Shown one piece after another: positions 41,430 through 51,590 of a stretch of DNA of 64,000 nt (its first letter is position 1; each line of letters opens with the position of its first letter). Both the position numbers and the translations under genes were made by a program. The notes under the pieces were generated by a model that made no database searches, had not been told where the DNA came from, and saw nothing but the letters and a program-made list of their open reading frames with translations. This stretch comes from SZUA-229 sp036567985 (GTDB taxonomy: Bacteria > Pseudomonadota > Gammaproteobacteria > SZUA-229): positions 1 to 64,000 of the forward strand of contig DATCTK010000066.1 in NCBI GenBank assembly GCA_036567985.1, in the 5' to 3' direction.

Positions 41430-41548
41430 TGAAAATGTGTTTTTCGACCACGGCTCAGTCACTTTTCCGGCCGGTAAGGCGGCATCGGCGGCCTTAGCCA
41501 GTAACCAATAACGCAATAAATAGCCTTAGGGATGACACCGCGCACAAC

Positions 41549-42007
41549 ATGATCTTTCGTGGCATCAACAATCTGAATCTCGACGCCAAGGGCCGTATGG
41601 CCATTCCGTCCCGCTACCGTGACAAGCTCATGGAGTCCTGCGGTGGGCGTCTGATTGTGACCGTGGATCGTGACCGTTGCCTGCTGGTGTACCCGCAGCA
41701 TGAGTGGGAAGTGATTGAGGCCCAGCTGGCCGCGCTGCCCAGTTTGAACAAGCAGTCACGTCTGTTGCAGCGTTTATTAATCGGCCATGCCACCGAGGCG
41801 GAGCTGGACAGTCAGGGTCGGATTTTGCTGCCAACCATGCTGCGGGATTACGCAGGCCTGGATAAAAAATGTGTGCTGATCGGCCAGGGCAAGAAGTTTG
41901 AAATCTGGGATGAACAGGTCTGGAACGATAACCAGCAGGCCTGGCTGGATGAGGTCGAGGCGGATGACAGTGTGTTGCCAGATGCACTGGAAAGTCTGTC
42001 GCTGTAA
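41549..42007 (+). CDS. mraZ: Transcriptional regulator MraZ
   Basis: The protein has 152 residues with two AbrB-like halves: MIFRGINNLNLDAKGRMAIP near the start (core NLDAKGRMAIPSRYRD) and the second copy SQGRILLPTMLRDYAGL. MraZ forms ring oligomers that bind repeated TGGGN boxes and repress the dcw cluster. It is the first gene of the cluster, behind its own boxes at 41405-41429, and its stop shares one base with the rsmH start. Confidence 0.96.
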   Translation: MIFRGINNLNLDAKGRMAIPSRYRDKLMESCGGRLIVTVDRDRCLLVYPQHEWEVIEAQLAALPSLNKQSRLLQRLLIGHATEAELDSQGRILLPTMLRDYAGLDKKCVLIGQGKKFEIWDEQVWNDNQQAWLDEVEADDSVLPDALESLSL

Positions 42008-42945
42008 TGAGCAATGAAATAACGGACCATCGCCCGGTGTTACTTAACGAGGCGGTGGCGGCACTGGCGATCAGGCCCGACGGGGTTTACCTGGACGGCA
42101 CCTTCGGTCGGGGTGGGCATTCCGCCGCGATACTGGCGCAGCTCGGGCCGCAGGGCCGATTGCTGGCGATGGACCAGGACCCGCAGGCGATAGCCGCAGC
42201 GCAGCAGAAATTTGCAGAGGATGCGCGCTTTCAGATAGTGCAGCGCAATTTTGAATCGCTGCAGGATTTTGTGACAGAGCAGGGATTGATGCACAGGGTA
42301 GACGGTGTGTTGCTGGACATCGGTGTGTCATCGCCACAGCTGGATGATGCATCGAGAGGTTTCAGTTTTCTTAAACCGGGGCCACTGGATATGCGCATGA
42401 ACCCGCAGGCAGGTCAGTCTGTAGCGGAATGGCTGGCACAGGTTGATGAATATGACCTGGTAACCGTGCTGATGCACCTGGGTGAAGAAAAATTTGCGCG
42501 ACGCATTGCCCATGCGATTGTGCAGTACCGGCAGCAGACAGAGATAAATGACACGGTGCAGCTGGCAAATATTATTGCCGGGGCGATACCGGTGAAAGAT
42601 AAGAAGAAACATCCGGCAACAAAAAGTTTTCAGGCCATGCGGATTTTTATCAACCGTGAACTTGAAGTGCTGGAGCAGGCATTGAAGTCAGCGGTGAATG
42701 TTTTATCGGTGGGTGGTCGACTGGCAGTGATCAGTTTCCATTCACTGGAAGATCGCATGGTAAAGCGTTTCTTCAGGGATATATCGCGTGGCCCACAGTT
42801 GCCAAAAGATATACCGATAATGTCAAAGGATTTGCAGCAGCCATATCGCGTGGTGGGTAAAGCGATAAAGCCGGGTGCGCTGGAGTTGCAGCAGAACCCG
42901 CGGGCCAGAAGCTCAGTGCTGCGAGTGCTGGAGCGTATTAAGTGA
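42007..42945 (+). CDS. rsmH: 16S rRNA (cytosine-1402-N4) methyltransferase RsmH
   Basis: The protein has 312 residues. The S-adenosylmethionine site is YLDGTFGRGGHSAAIL, and family segments LLDIGVSSPQLDDASRGFSF (core GVSSPQLDDA) and PLDMRMNPQAGQS are intact. It methylates C1402 of 16S rRNA, the same residue as RsmI. ATG 42007 overlaps the mraZ TAA, and the end overlaps ftsL by four bases. Confidence 0.97.
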   Translation: MSNEITDHRPVLLNEAVAALAIRPDGVYLDGTFGRGGHSAAILAQLGPQGRLLAMDQDPQAIAAAQQKFAEDARFQIVQRNFESLQDFVTEQGLMHRVDGVLLDIGVSSPQLDDASRGFSFLKPGPLDMRMNPQAGQSVAEWLAQVDEYDLVTVLMHLGEEKFARRIAHAIVQYRQQTEINDTVQLANIIAGAIPVKDKKKHPATKSFQAMRIFINRELEVLEQALKSAVNVLSVGGRLAVISFHSLEDRMVKRFFRDISRGPQLPKDIPIMSKDLQQPYRVVGKAIKPGALELQQNPRARSSVLRVLERIK

Positions 42946-43217
42946 AATTACAGCTAACACTGCTATCAGGGCTGGTTCTGGCAGTTGTGTTATCCGCGGT
43001 AGCGGTGGTTTATAGCAAACACCAGAGCCGGAAATCATTTGTTGAATTACAGGCGCTGTATCAGCAGATAGATGAACTGGATATCGAATGGGGGCGTTTG
43101 CAGCTGGAGCAGAGCACCTGGTCCTCGCATGGAAGAATAGAAGAAATAGCGCGTAAAAAACTAAATATGACACTGCCAAAGGCAAACGACATTTTATATA
43201 TCACTGATGAAGACTAA
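42942..43217 (+). CDS. ftsL: Cell division protein FtsL
   Basis: The protein has 91 residues: a short start, one membrane helix (LLSGLVLAVVLSAVAVVY), and a periplasmic coiled coil with FVELQALYQQIDELDIEW and the C-terminal GRIEEIARKKLNMTLP. It forms the FtsQLB complex that activates FtsWI. The call rests on topology, this motif and its place between rsmH and ftsI. Confidence 0.93.
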   Translation: MKLQLTLLSGLVLAVVLSAVAVVYSKHQSRKSFVELQALYQQIDELDIEWGRLQLEQSTWSSHGRIEEIARKKLNMTLPKANDILYITDED

Positions 43218-44925
43218 TACTAACAAGCCACAGTTTCAGCTCAGACGCATGGTTGTTCTCGCCGTGTTTATGCTGCTTGTTGTCGGCCTGTTATACCGTG
43301 CGCTGGATATGCAGGTCATTAACCAGACCTTCTTCAAGCAGCAAGGTGATGCGCGCCATTTGCGCATAGTGCCGTTGACAGCGCACCGTGGTGATATTTA
43401 CGACCGTAATGGCGAGCCACTGGCGATCAGTACGCCGGTGGATTCAGTGTGGGCAAACCCAAAAGAACTACAGGTAGGCGCAGATCCGGCTAAAAAACTG
43501 GCGCAGATACTTGATTTAAACCAGGTGCAGCTGCAGAACAAGCTGAATAAATTAAGCGATAAGGAGTTTGTTTATATTCAACGTCAGGTGTCACCTGATA
43601 CCGGTGAACAGGTGAAGTCACTGGGGCTCGCGGGTGTGTATTTGCAGCGTGAATATAAGCGCTTTTATCCAACCGGTGAAGTGACATCCCATGTGCTGGG
43701 ATTTGCCGATATTGATGATCGGGGGCAGGAAGGGCTGGAGCTGGCCTATGATGACTGGTTGCGCGGTGAACCGGGCGCCAAGAAAATCATGCGTGATCGA
43801 CTGGGGCAGGTGATTGATGATGTGGAGAGAATACGCCCGGCAGAACCGGGCCGGCCTGTGCATCTCAGTATCGACCGGCGCATACAGTATCTGGCCTACA
43901 GGGCCCTTAAATCATCGGTAAAGGAACATAAAGCCATTGCAGGATCTGCAGTGGTTTTAAACGTTCATACGGGTGAAGTTCTGGCGATGGTCAACCAGCC
44001 ATCGTTCAATGCCAATAATCGCAGCCAGCTACGACCCGGTGTTTATCGAAATCGTGCGGTGACTGATGTGTTTGAGCCAGGCTCTACCATGAAGCCGTTT
44101 ACCATTGCCGCTGCACTTGAGTCGGGCAAATGGCATCCGATGGATAATGTGCATACCTCGCCCGGCTATTACAGCGTACAGGGTAGCGCTATTAAAGACA
44201 TGCGCGATTATGGAAAAATCAATCTGAGTGAGATTATCCTCAAATCGAGCAATGTTGGTATCAGTAAAGTGGCGCTATCACTGGAGCAGGAAACACAACT
44301 GGACATGTATATCAGGCTTGGTTTTGGCGTGGATACCGGCAGTGGGTTCCCGGGTGAGCGTAATGGCAACCTGCGCAGCCAGCGCCTGAGTGATTTTGAG
44401 CGGGCTACCATGGCCTTTGGTTACAGTCTTTCGGTTACGCCGTTACAGCTGGCAAGAGCCTATGCAGCCATTGCCAACGGTGGAACGGTTTATCCTGTGA
44501 GTTTTTTACGCCAGGACGGTGATATACAGGGCGATACGGTAATGTCGGCAGATACCGCCAGAAAAATCCGTCGCATGATGGAGCGGGTGGTGAGTGCGGA
44601 AGGCACAGCGCAAAAGGCTGCGATTGCCAATTACAGCGTAGCTGGAAAAACCGGCACGGTGCATAAGTTTATCTCAGGTGGCTACGCAGATGATCGTTAC
44701 CTTTCGGTATTTGCCGGCATGGCGCCGGCATCTGATCCGCAACTGGTGATGGTAGTGATGCTGGATGAGCCGCGGAATGGGGAATACTTTGGTGGGCAGG
44801 TTGCAGCACCTGTGTTCTCAAAAGTGATGTCGGGTGCGCTGCGTCTGCTTGATATCCAGCCGGATAATTTACAATACGTAAGACGACCAGGTAATGCCAC
44901 GGTTACTAAAGGTAAGAGCGCATGA
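43207..44925 (+). CDS. ftsI: Division-specific transpeptidase FtsI (PBP3)
   Basis: The protein has 572 residues. One N-terminal membrane helix (VVLAVFMLLVVGLLYRALD) is followed by a pedestal domain with HRGDIYDRNGEPLAIS and the transpeptidase domain. The active serine is S293 in EPGSTMKPF. The SSN motif is in LKSSNVGISK, and the KTG motif in AGKTGTVHKF. It cross-links septal peptidoglycan with FtsW and is the target of aztreonam-type beta-lactams. It overlaps ftsL by 11 bases and murE by four. Confidence 0.97.
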   Translation: MKTNTNKPQFQLRRMVVLAVFMLLVVGLLYRALDMQVINQTFFKQQGDARHLRIVPLTAHRGDIYDRNGEPLAISTPVDSVWANPKELQVGADPAKKLAQILDLNQVQLQNKLNKLSDKEFVYIQRQVSPDTGEQVKSLGLAGVYLQREYKRFYPTGEVTSHVLGFADIDDRGQEGLELAYDDWLRGEPGAKKIMRDRLGQVIDDVERIRPAEPGRPVHLSIDRRIQYLAYRALKSSVKEHKAIAGSAVVLNVHTGEVLAMVNQPSFNANNRSQLRPGVYRNRAVTDVFEPGSTMKPFTIAAALESGKWHPMDNVHTSPGYYSVQGSAIKDMRDYGKINLSEIILKSSNVGISKVALSLEQETQLDMYIRLGFGVDTGSGFPGERNGNLRSQRLSDFERATMAFGYSLSVTPLQLARAYAAIANGGTVYPVSFLRQDGDIQGDTVMSADTARKIRRMMERVVSAEGTAQKAAIANYSVAGKTGTVHKFISGGYADDRYLSVFAGMAPASDPQLVMVVMLDEPRNGEYFGGQVAAPVFSKVMSGALRLLDIQPDNLQYVRRPGNATVTKGKSA

Positions 44926-46451
44926 TGACAGCTCGTGATCAACAGTCACAGGTAATAACACTCAGCCAGTTGTTAAAGGATGTGTGTGACAGCGAGTTCC
45001 TGCCGGATGTGGAAGTAAAGGGGCTGGCACTGGACAGTCGCCAGGTAGAACCGGGTTTTATCTTTGTTGCGCTGGAAGGTCACTTTGAACATGGACTGGC
45101 TTATGCTGAAGCCGCCATTTCCCGTGGCGCTATTGCCGTACTGTGCGATGCGCAATATGACCAGTATTGTCAGCAGATACTGGCGAAAATCAGCTCACGC
45201 ACCGTGTGTGTGCCGATCAAGCATCTGCCGATCAAGCTGAGCCAGCTTGCGAATATTTTTTATGATTACCCTTCTGAAAAACTGTTTGTCAGTGGTGTCA
45301 CAGGTACCGATGGTAAAACCACGGTGAGTCATTTTATTGCGCAGTCTATGCAGAGTTCCGAATCACCTGCAGCCCTGATCGGCACACTGGGTAACGGTTT
45401 GATTAATCAGCTGGATAAATCAGCACAAACTACGCCGGATATGTTAAGCCTGCAGCGCATGCTGGCGCAGTATGTTGATGCTGGTGCGAGTAGTGTGTCG
45501 ATGGAAGTATCGTCACATGGGCTTGATCAGAATCGGGTCAACGGGGTTAGCTTTGATGTGGCAATACTTACCAATTTAAGTCGGGATCATCTTGACTATC
45601 ACGGCGACCTGGGAAACTACAAACAGGCGAAGAAGAAACTGTTCACGGGCGACTTGAGTAAAGCACTGGTATTGAATGCGGATGATGGGCTGGGGCAGGA
45701 GCTGTATCTAGAACTGGCCGGGCATAAGTCGATCTGGCTTTATGGCATGAATAAAGATAAGGCCTGTAAAAGTGAGATGTATGTGTATGCAACTCAGCTG
45801 GAAACGCATCGTGATGGAATGAAGTTTATGCTGCATAGCTCACAGGGTTCAGCAGAAATTTCAACCGGACTGATTGGCGACTTCAATGTGTATAACATGC
45901 TTGCGTGTTTTTGCGTGCTGTTGCAAAGCGGTCTGAATTTTAACCTTGCTGTTAAACGCATAGAAAAACTAAAGACTGTACCTGGCCGAATGGAAATTAT
46001 TGCGCAGCCGGGCAAGCCGGTAGTGGTCATCGATTACGCCCATACCCCTGAAGCCCTGTCACAGGTATTGAAAAACATTCGCAAGCATACTGATGGCAAA
46101 GTGATTTGCGTATTTGGTTGTGGTGGCGACCGGGATGCAGGCAAGCGACCAATTATGGCGCAGGTCGCCGAACAGAATGCCGATCTGGTTATTCTCACCA
46201 GTGATAACCCTCGCAATGAAGATCCTGCGCTGATTATTGATGAAGTGCAGCAGGGAATCAGTGATCAGCTCAAACTGATTGTGGAGGCAGATCGCGCCCG
46301 TGCAATACAGCAGGCGATTAATATGGCATCGGCCGATGATCTGGTTTTGCTCGCCGGAAAAGGGCATGAAGATTATCAGATTATTGGTAATAAAAAGATC
46401 CCATTCAGTGATCGGGAACAGGCGTTGAAAGGCCTGGAGGCAATTAAATGA
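44922..46451 (+). CDS. murE: UDP-MurNAc-tripeptide synthetase MurE
   Basis: The protein has 509 residues. The ATP site is GVTGTDGKTTVSHF, and the motif DNPRNEDP is the signature of enzymes that add meso-diaminopimelate. It adds the third residue of the stem peptide. It begins inside the ftsI stop (ATGATG at 44922), and its end overlaps murF by four bases. Nothing unusual is seen. Confidence 0.96.
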   Translation: MMTARDQQSQVITLSQLLKDVCDSEFLPDVEVKGLALDSRQVEPGFIFVALEGHFEHGLAYAEAAISRGAIAVLCDAQYDQYCQQILAKISSRTVCVPIKHLPIKLSQLANIFYDYPSEKLFVSGVTGTDGKTTVSHFIAQSMQSSESPAALIGTLGNGLINQLDKSAQTTPDMLSLQRMLAQYVDAGASSVSMEVSSHGLDQNRVNGVSFDVAILTNLSRDHLDYHGDLGNYKQAKKKLFTGDLSKALVLNADDGLGQELYLELAGHKSIWLYGMNKDKACKSEMYVYATQLETHRDGMKFMLHSSQGSAEISTGLIGDFNVYNMLACFCVLLQSGLNFNLAVKRIEKLKTVPGRMEIIAQPGKPVVVIDYAHTPEALSQVLKNIRKHTDGKVICVFGCGGDRDAGKRPIMAQVAEQNADLVILTSDNPRNEDPALIIDEVQQGISDQLKLIVEADRARAIQQAINMASADDLVLLAGKGHEDYQIIGNKKIPFSDREQALKGLEAIK

Positions 46452-47788
46452 TGGCGCTTCAACAGGCGACAGAAATAGTCCATGGTGAAATGCACGGTAA
46501 TGATGTGAGTTTTTCATCCATTTCAACAGACAGCAGGCAGCTCAAGCCCGGTGACCTGTATATCGCATTGCCGGGTGAGCGTTTCGATGGTCATGATTTT
46601 ATCCAGCAGGCACAGGATGCCGGTGCGGTGGCAGCAGTGGTGCAAACCGATGTTATGACATCCCTGCCTTATATAAAGGTAGATAATACGCGTCATGCAC
46701 TGGGTTGCCTGGCAGCTGCCAGACGACAGGCATTCAAGGGCCCGCTGGTGGGTATTACCGGCAGTAATGGCAAGACCACTGTCAAGGAAATGCTTGCTGC
46801 CATCCTGAGAAAGCAGGGTGAGGTGCTGGTGACCAGGGGTAACTTTAATAATGATATTGGTATGCCGTTAACGCTGCTGGGTCTGGAACATCAGGATTAT
46901 GCGGTGATTGAAATGGGTGCTAACCACCATGGTGAAATTGCCTACCTGACAAATATTGCAAAACCTGATATTGCTCTTGTTAACAATGCGGGCCCGGCGC
47001 ACCTTGAGGGTTTTGGTTCGATCAAGGGTGTGGCTGAAGCCAAGGCCGAAATTTACCAGGGACTGTCCGAAAATGGCGTTGCAATTATTAACCGTGATGA
47101 TGACTACAGTGACTACTGGTGTGGTTTGTGTGAGAAGCACTGTATTGTTGATTTCTCGCTGCGTGATAGAGCTGCGACGGTTTACGGCGAATGGAAGCCT
47201 GCAGAGCAGGGTGGTGTGCTCAAGGTCTGGCATAACGACAATATGTTTCGGGTTGTACTCAAAGTATATGGTCGACATAACGCAATGAATGCAATGGCTG
47301 CAATTGCCGTGGCGGTGACATTACAGGTTCCAGTGGAAAAAATCAGCGAAGCATTACAACAATTCGAATCAGTGGAGGGTCGCCTGAAAATGCATCAGGT
47401 GTCACCAACACTGGTGGTGATAGATGACACATACAATGCCAATCCAGCTTCCTTGAGTGCTGGTATCGATGTGCTCAAACAGTTACCTGGCGAGCACTGG
47501 CTGGTGCTGGGTGATATGGGCGAGCTGGGCAGGGATGCGACGCGGTTACATTTTGATGCGGGTATCAAGGCACGAAGAGCCGGTATCAGTCGTTTACTGG
47601 CGGTGGGAGAGGCTAGTCAGCATGCTGTGGATGCATTTGGCGATGGCGCACAGATTTTTGAAAATAAAGATGAGTTAATGACGTTTTTAAAATTGCATCA
47701 AACGACTGCGCTGGGCGTGCTGGTAAAAGGCTCGCGCTTTATGCATATGGAAGAAATCGTTAAGCAACTGACAGAGGAGTTGGTTTAA
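46448..47788 (+). CDS. murF: UDP-MurNAc-pentapeptide synthetase MurF
   Basis: The protein has 446 residues. The ATP site is GITGSNGKTTVKEML, followed by TRGNFNNDIGMPLTLL, and the family segment DDTYNANPASLSAGID is present. It adds D-Ala-D-Ala to the tripeptide precursor. Start and stop overlap murE and mraY by four bases and one base. Confidence 0.96.
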   Translation: MMALQQATEIVHGEMHGNDVSFSSISTDSRQLKPGDLYIALPGERFDGHDFIQQAQDAGAVAAVVQTDVMTSLPYIKVDNTRHALGCLAAARRQAFKGPLVGITGSNGKTTVKEMLAAILRKQGEVLVTRGNFNNDIGMPLTLLGLEHQDYAVIEMGANHHGEIAYLTNIAKPDIALVNNAGPAHLEGFGSIKGVAEAKAEIYQGLSENGVAIINRDDDYSDYWCGLCEKHCIVDFSLRDRAATVYGEWKPAEQGGVLKVWHNDNMFRVVLKVYGRHNAMNAMAAIAVAVTLQVPVEKISEALQQFESVEGRLKMHQVSPTLVVIDDTYNANPASLSAGIDVLKQLPGEHWLVLGDMGELGRDATRLHFDAGIKARRAGISRLLAVGEASQHAVDAFGDGAQIFENKDELMTFLKLHQTTALGVLVKGSRFMHMEEIVKQLTEELV

Positions 47789-48870
47789 TGCTGCTCTGGT
47801 TAACCGATTACCTGACACAGTATTACAGTGGCTTTAATGTGTTTCGTTATCTGACCCTGCGCGGCATTCTGGGCACGCTTACCGCACTGCTGATATCACT
47901 GATAATCGGTCCGGCAATGATACGCCGCTTAACCATGTACAAGATTGGCCAGAATATACGTGATGATGGCCCTCAGGCGCACCTGTCCAAAGCTGGCACG
48001 CCAACCATGGGTGGTTCACTGATTCTGGTTGCAGTCGCAATCAGTACCCTGTTGTGGATGGATTTATCCAATCGTCAGGTATGGGTGGCGCTGATTGTTA
48101 CTATGTTGTTTGGTGCGGTTGGCTTTATTGATGATTTCAAAAAGCTCAAGGGTGGTTGTAGCCAGGGCTTAACCGCAAAAACCAAGTATTTCTGGCAAAG
48201 TGTATTCGGCCTGGGTGCGGCGCTTTATATTTATACCAGTGCACAACAGTCGATTGAAACCACACTGGTGATTCCATTTGTAAAGGACGTACTGATTCCG
48301 CTGGGTGCAGGATTCATTGTTCTGGCCTACCTGGTGATTGTCGGTAGCAGTAATGCAGTCAATCTGACGGATGGCCTGGATGGTCTGGCCATATTGCCAA
48401 CTGTGCTGGTGGCGGGTGCACTGGGGGTGATTGCCTATGTAACCGGGCATATAAATTTCGCCAGCTATCTGGGTATTCCCTATGTTGCCGGTGTGGGTGA
48501 GCTGGTGGTTTTTTGTGGTGCCCTGGTCGGTGCTGGCCTGGGTTTTCTCTGGTTTAACACTTACCCGGCACAGGTGTTTATGGGTGATGTCGGTGCACTG
48601 GCGCTGGGTGCAGCACTGGGTGTGGTGGCAGTACTGATCAGGCAGGAACTGGTGTTATTGATTATGGGCGGTGTGTTTGTAATGGAAACCATCTCGGTAA
48701 TTTTACAGGTGGCTTCATTCAAATTAACTGGACGAAGAATTTTTAGAATGGCGCCACTGCACCATCATTTTGAATTGAAAGGCTGGCCGGAGCCAAGAGT
48801 TATTGTCCGCTTCTGGATAATTACCGTGGTACTGGTACTGATCGGGCTGGCATCATTAAAAGTACGTTAA
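47788..48870 (+). CDS. mraY: Phospho-MurNAc-pentapeptide transferase MraY
   Basis: The protein has 360 residues and about ten membrane helices. Signature segments are GTPTMGGSLILVA, FIDDFKKLKGG, NLTDGLDGLA and the histidine-rich loop MAPLHHHFELKGWPE. It moves the precursor onto undecaprenyl phosphate to make lipid I. ATG shares a base with the murF stop. A 33-base gap before murD is one of the largest within the cluster. Confidence 0.97.
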   Translation: MLLWLTDYLTQYYSGFNVFRYLTLRGILGTLTALLISLIIGPAMIRRLTMYKIGQNIRDDGPQAHLSKAGTPTMGGSLILVAVAISTLLWMDLSNRQVWVALIVTMLFGAVGFIDDFKKLKGGCSQGLTAKTKYFWQSVFGLGAALYIYTSAQQSIETTLVIPFVKDVLIPLGAGFIVLAYLVIVGSSNAVNLTDGLDGLAILPTVLVAGALGVIAYVTGHINFASYLGIPYVAGVGELVVFCGALVGAGLGFLWFNTYPAQVFMGDVGALALGAALGVVAVLIRQELVLLIMGGVFVMETISVILQVASFKLTGRRIFRMAPLHHHFELKGWPEPRVIVRFWIITVVLVLIGLASLKVR

Positions 48871-48903
48871 ACGACAGGCTAATTAAAAGGCTAAACGGAG
48901 CAC

Positions 48904-50307
48904 ATGAACGTAACTGCGGAAACATTGTCGAGTATTTCTGTAGCTGCACTGGTAACTGCAATGACAACTAACGATAAGCAAAAATCAGCATATACACTGG
49001 TTGTCGGACTCGGCATTACCGGCTTGTCGGTTGCGCGTTACCTAATCTCGCGCGGTGAGAATATTGTGGTCACCGACAGTCGTGAAAATCCACCAGGCCT
49101 TGAGGCGATGCGATCAGTATCTCCGCAAACCGAGATTGTGCTGGGTGAATTTGATGAAGCCCTGTTTATGGGTGCTGGCAGAATCATTGTCAGTCCCGGC
49201 GTTTCAGCCCGCGAGGGTGTGATACAGCATGCCATACAGCAGGGGGTTGAGGTTATTGGCGATATTGAGCTGTTTGCACAACAGGTAAATGCTCCCTTGC
49301 TGGCGATTACCGGCTCAAATGGCAAAAGCACGGTCACTACCTTGCTGGGTGAAATGGCCAAAGCTTCAAATGTGAATGTCAGGGTTGGTGGCAATCTTGG
49401 TACACCGGCACTGGACCTGCTGGATGATAATGCAGAATTGTATGTGCTGGAGTTATCGAGCTTTCAGCTGGAGACCTTGCACAGTTTAAAACCACAGGCA
49501 GCGGTGGTACTGAATGTCAGTCCCGATCATCTGGATCGCTACGACAGTTTTGAATCCTATGCGCAGGCCAAACAGAACATTTATCACAACTGCCAGCATG
49601 TTGTGGTTAACCGTGACGATCCGCGGGTTAACGCAATGCAGCAAGGTCATCAACAGGTAACAGGTTTTACCCTGCATGAACCAGCAGAAGGTGATTACGG
49701 GCTGCGCAGTTTTGATAATGAAGTCTGGCTATGCAAGGGTGATAGAAAAATTATCAGGCAAGGTGATGTTCGATTGCAGGGGCAGCATAATATTGCCAAT
49801 GTGCTGGCTGCACTGGCCATGGCTGAAGCCGTCGGATTTGCCATGGATGCAGTATTGCACACTGTCAAAACATTTGCCGGGCTGGCGCACCGTACACAGT
49901 TTGTGGCGGAGAAAAACGAAGTTAGCTGGGTGAATGATTCAAAAGGTACCAATGTTGGCGCAACGATGGCAGCCATTGCCGGTATCGAGGTTAAAAATCG
50001 ACTGATCCTGATTGCAGGTGGGCTGGCAAAAGATGCTGATTTTAGCAGCCTGAGAAGTGTCGTGGCAGACAAGGTGCGCAGTGTGGTTTTAATGGGTAAG
50101 GATGCGCCTATGATCGAACAGGCACTGCAGGATGTTGTGCCTGTCTGGTATGCCAGAGATATGTTTGATGCGGTGGGTATCGCCGCTGAAATTGCACACC
50201 CTGGTGATACAGTGTTGCTGTCACCGGCCTGTGCCAGTTTTGATATGTTTAATGGTTACCAGCAGCGTGGTGAAGTCTTTGTGCAGGCGGTGGAGGCATT
50301 AATATGA
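48904..50307 (+). CDS. murD: UDP-MurNAc-alanine:D-glutamate ligase MurD
   Basis: The protein has 467 residues. The ATP site is AITGSNGKSTVTTLL. The dinucleotide-like start YTLVVGLGITGLSVARYL begins at about residue 30, so there is an extension of some 24 residues compared with E. coli MurD. ATG 48904 is preferred because CGGAG lies five bases upstream; the ATG at 48961 would remove most of the extension but has no ribosome site. It adds D-glutamate to UDP-MurNAc-L-Ala. The end overlaps ftsW by four bases. Confidence 0.95.
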   Translation: MNVTAETLSSISVAALVTAMTTNDKQKSAYTLVVGLGITGLSVARYLISRGENIVVTDSRENPPGLEAMRSVSPQTEIVLGEFDEALFMGAGRIIVSPGVSAREGVIQHAIQQGVEVIGDIELFAQQVNAPLLAITGSNGKSTVTTLLGEMAKASNVNVRVGGNLGTPALDLLDDNAELYVLELSSFQLETLHSLKPQAAVVLNVSPDHLDRYDSFESYAQAKQNIYHNCQHVVVNRDDPRVNAMQQGHQQVTGFTLHEPAEGDYGLRSFDNEVWLCKGDRKIIRQGDVRLQGQHNIANVLAALAMAEAVGFAMDAVLHTVKTFAGLAHRTQFVAEKNEVSWVNDSKGTNVGATMAAIAGIEVKNRLILIAGGLAKDADFSSLRSVVADKVRSVVLMGKDAPMIEQALQDVVPVWYARDMFDAVGIAAEIAHPGDTVLLSPACASFDMFNGYQQRGEVFVQAVEALI

Positions 50308-51590
50308 ATCCACTGCAACTTTTCAAGCAGAAACATGGTTTAGCTAAACCCTATGGTGAGCGACCACTGATGGTTGAAGGTCTGGATGGCGGATTACTGT
50401 TGCTGGCACTGGCACTGTTATGTATTGGGCTGGTGATGGTTGCCTCAGCATCGATCAGCGTAGCAGACAGTAAAACATCAACGCCGTTTTATTACCTGTA
50501 CCGGCAGTTAATTGCAGCTGCACTGGGTATAGCCGCAGCCATCGCAATTTTTAAAATTCGACTGGTGTACTGGGAAAAGGCCGGGTTGGTGCTGCTGGCA
50601 GTATCGTTTGCATTGGTGATTCTGGTACTGGTGCCAGGTATTGGTAAAACCGTTAATGGCTCAACCCGCTGGATACCAATTGGTGTTCTGAACTTCCAGG
50701 TTTCAGAAATCGTAAAGCTGTTTTTAATGATCTATGTCGCAGGCTATCTGGTACGGCATGGTGATGGTGTACGTACGAGTTTACTGGGATTTACAAAACC
50801 CATGCTGATGGTGGGTGCGGTGTGCCTGTTCCTGTTGCTTGAGCCCGACTTCGGTGCGGCGGTTGTGATTATGGCAACGGTACTGAGTATGACCTATCTT
50901 GCGGGTGCACGTTTTATTCAGTTTGCCGCGGTTATTTCATTATTTACAGCAGCTGCCAGTTTACTGGTTGTCTCGTCTCCCTATCGACTTCAGCGCCTGA
51001 CCGCATTTGTTGATCCATGGGCCGATCCATTTAACAGTGGCTTCCAGTTAACCCAGTCATTAATCGCCATTGGTTCCGGTGGCTGGACCGGTGTCGGCCT
51101 GGGTGGCAGTGTGCAGAAACTGTTTTATCTGCCTGAGGCACATACCGACTTTCTATTTGCCGTTCTCGCTGAAGAGCTTGGACTGATGGGGGTTGTGCTG
51201 GTGATTGGTCTGTTTACGGCGCTGGTGCTGAAAGCCTTTATGATCGCGCGTAAGGCGGAGGCCAGCGGTAACCAGTTTGCTGCTTATCTGTCCTATGGCA
51301 TTGGTATCTGGCTGGGGCTGCAGGCATTTATCAATATTGGTGTCAATATGGGTGTGTTACCCACCAAAGGACTGACTTTGCCGCTGATGAGTTATGGTGG
51401 CAGTAGCCTGATTGTTGTGTGCATGTCGATTGGGTTGCTATTACGCATTGCCTATGAATGCTCTTCTGCTCAGGCAATCAGTCGAAAAGTTTCGGGTGGC
51501 CGGCAGAATAGTGAACGCAAGACTGCGCGAGCAGTTTCACGCACGACAAGAAACAAAAGCGTGAAAGATTTAATCGGGGAGGCCGCATGA
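50304..51590 (+). CDS. ftsW: Septal peptidoglycan polymerase FtsW
   Basis: The protein has 428 residues and about ten membrane helices, the SEDS fold. Signature segments are GSTRWIPIGVLNFQVSEIVK (core NGSTRWIPIG), EPDFGAAVVIMAT, EAHTDFLFAVLAEELG and the C-terminal LPLMSYGGSSLIV. It polymerises septal glycan strands with FtsI. Both ends overlap the neighbours as ATGA. The cytoplasmic C-terminal tail is basic. Confidence 0.97.
   Translation: MNPLQLFKQKHGLAKPYGERPLMVEGLDGGLLLLALALLCIGLVMVASASISVADSKTSTPFYYLYRQLIAAALGIAAAIAIFKIRLVYWEKAGLVLLAVSFALVILVLVPGIGKTVNGSTRWIPIGVLNFQVSEIVKLFLMIYVAGYLVRHGDGVRTSLLGFTKPMLMVGAVCLFLLLEPDFGAAVVIMATVLSMTYLAGARFIQFAAVISLFTAAASLLVVSSPYRLQRLTAFVDPWADPFNSGFQLTQSLIAIGSGGWTGVGLGGSVQKLFYLPEAHTDFLFAVLAEELGLMGVVLVIGLFTALVLKAFMIARKAEASGNQFAAYLSYGIGIWLGLQAFINIGVNMGVLPTKGLTLPLMSYGGSSLIVVCMSIGLLLRIAYECSSAQAISRKVSGGRQNSERKTARAVSRTTRNKSVKDLIGEAA

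Larger units (their letters stand above)
41192..41548 (+). other. rnpB-mraZ intergenic region
   Basis: These 357 bases contain the RNase P RNA 3' flank, then no recognisable gene up to the division-cluster promoter at 41367-41396, the MraZ boxes at 41405-41429, and a leader of about 120 bases before mraZ. No transcription terminator for rnpB with a clear stem and T-run was seen. Confidence 0.6.
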
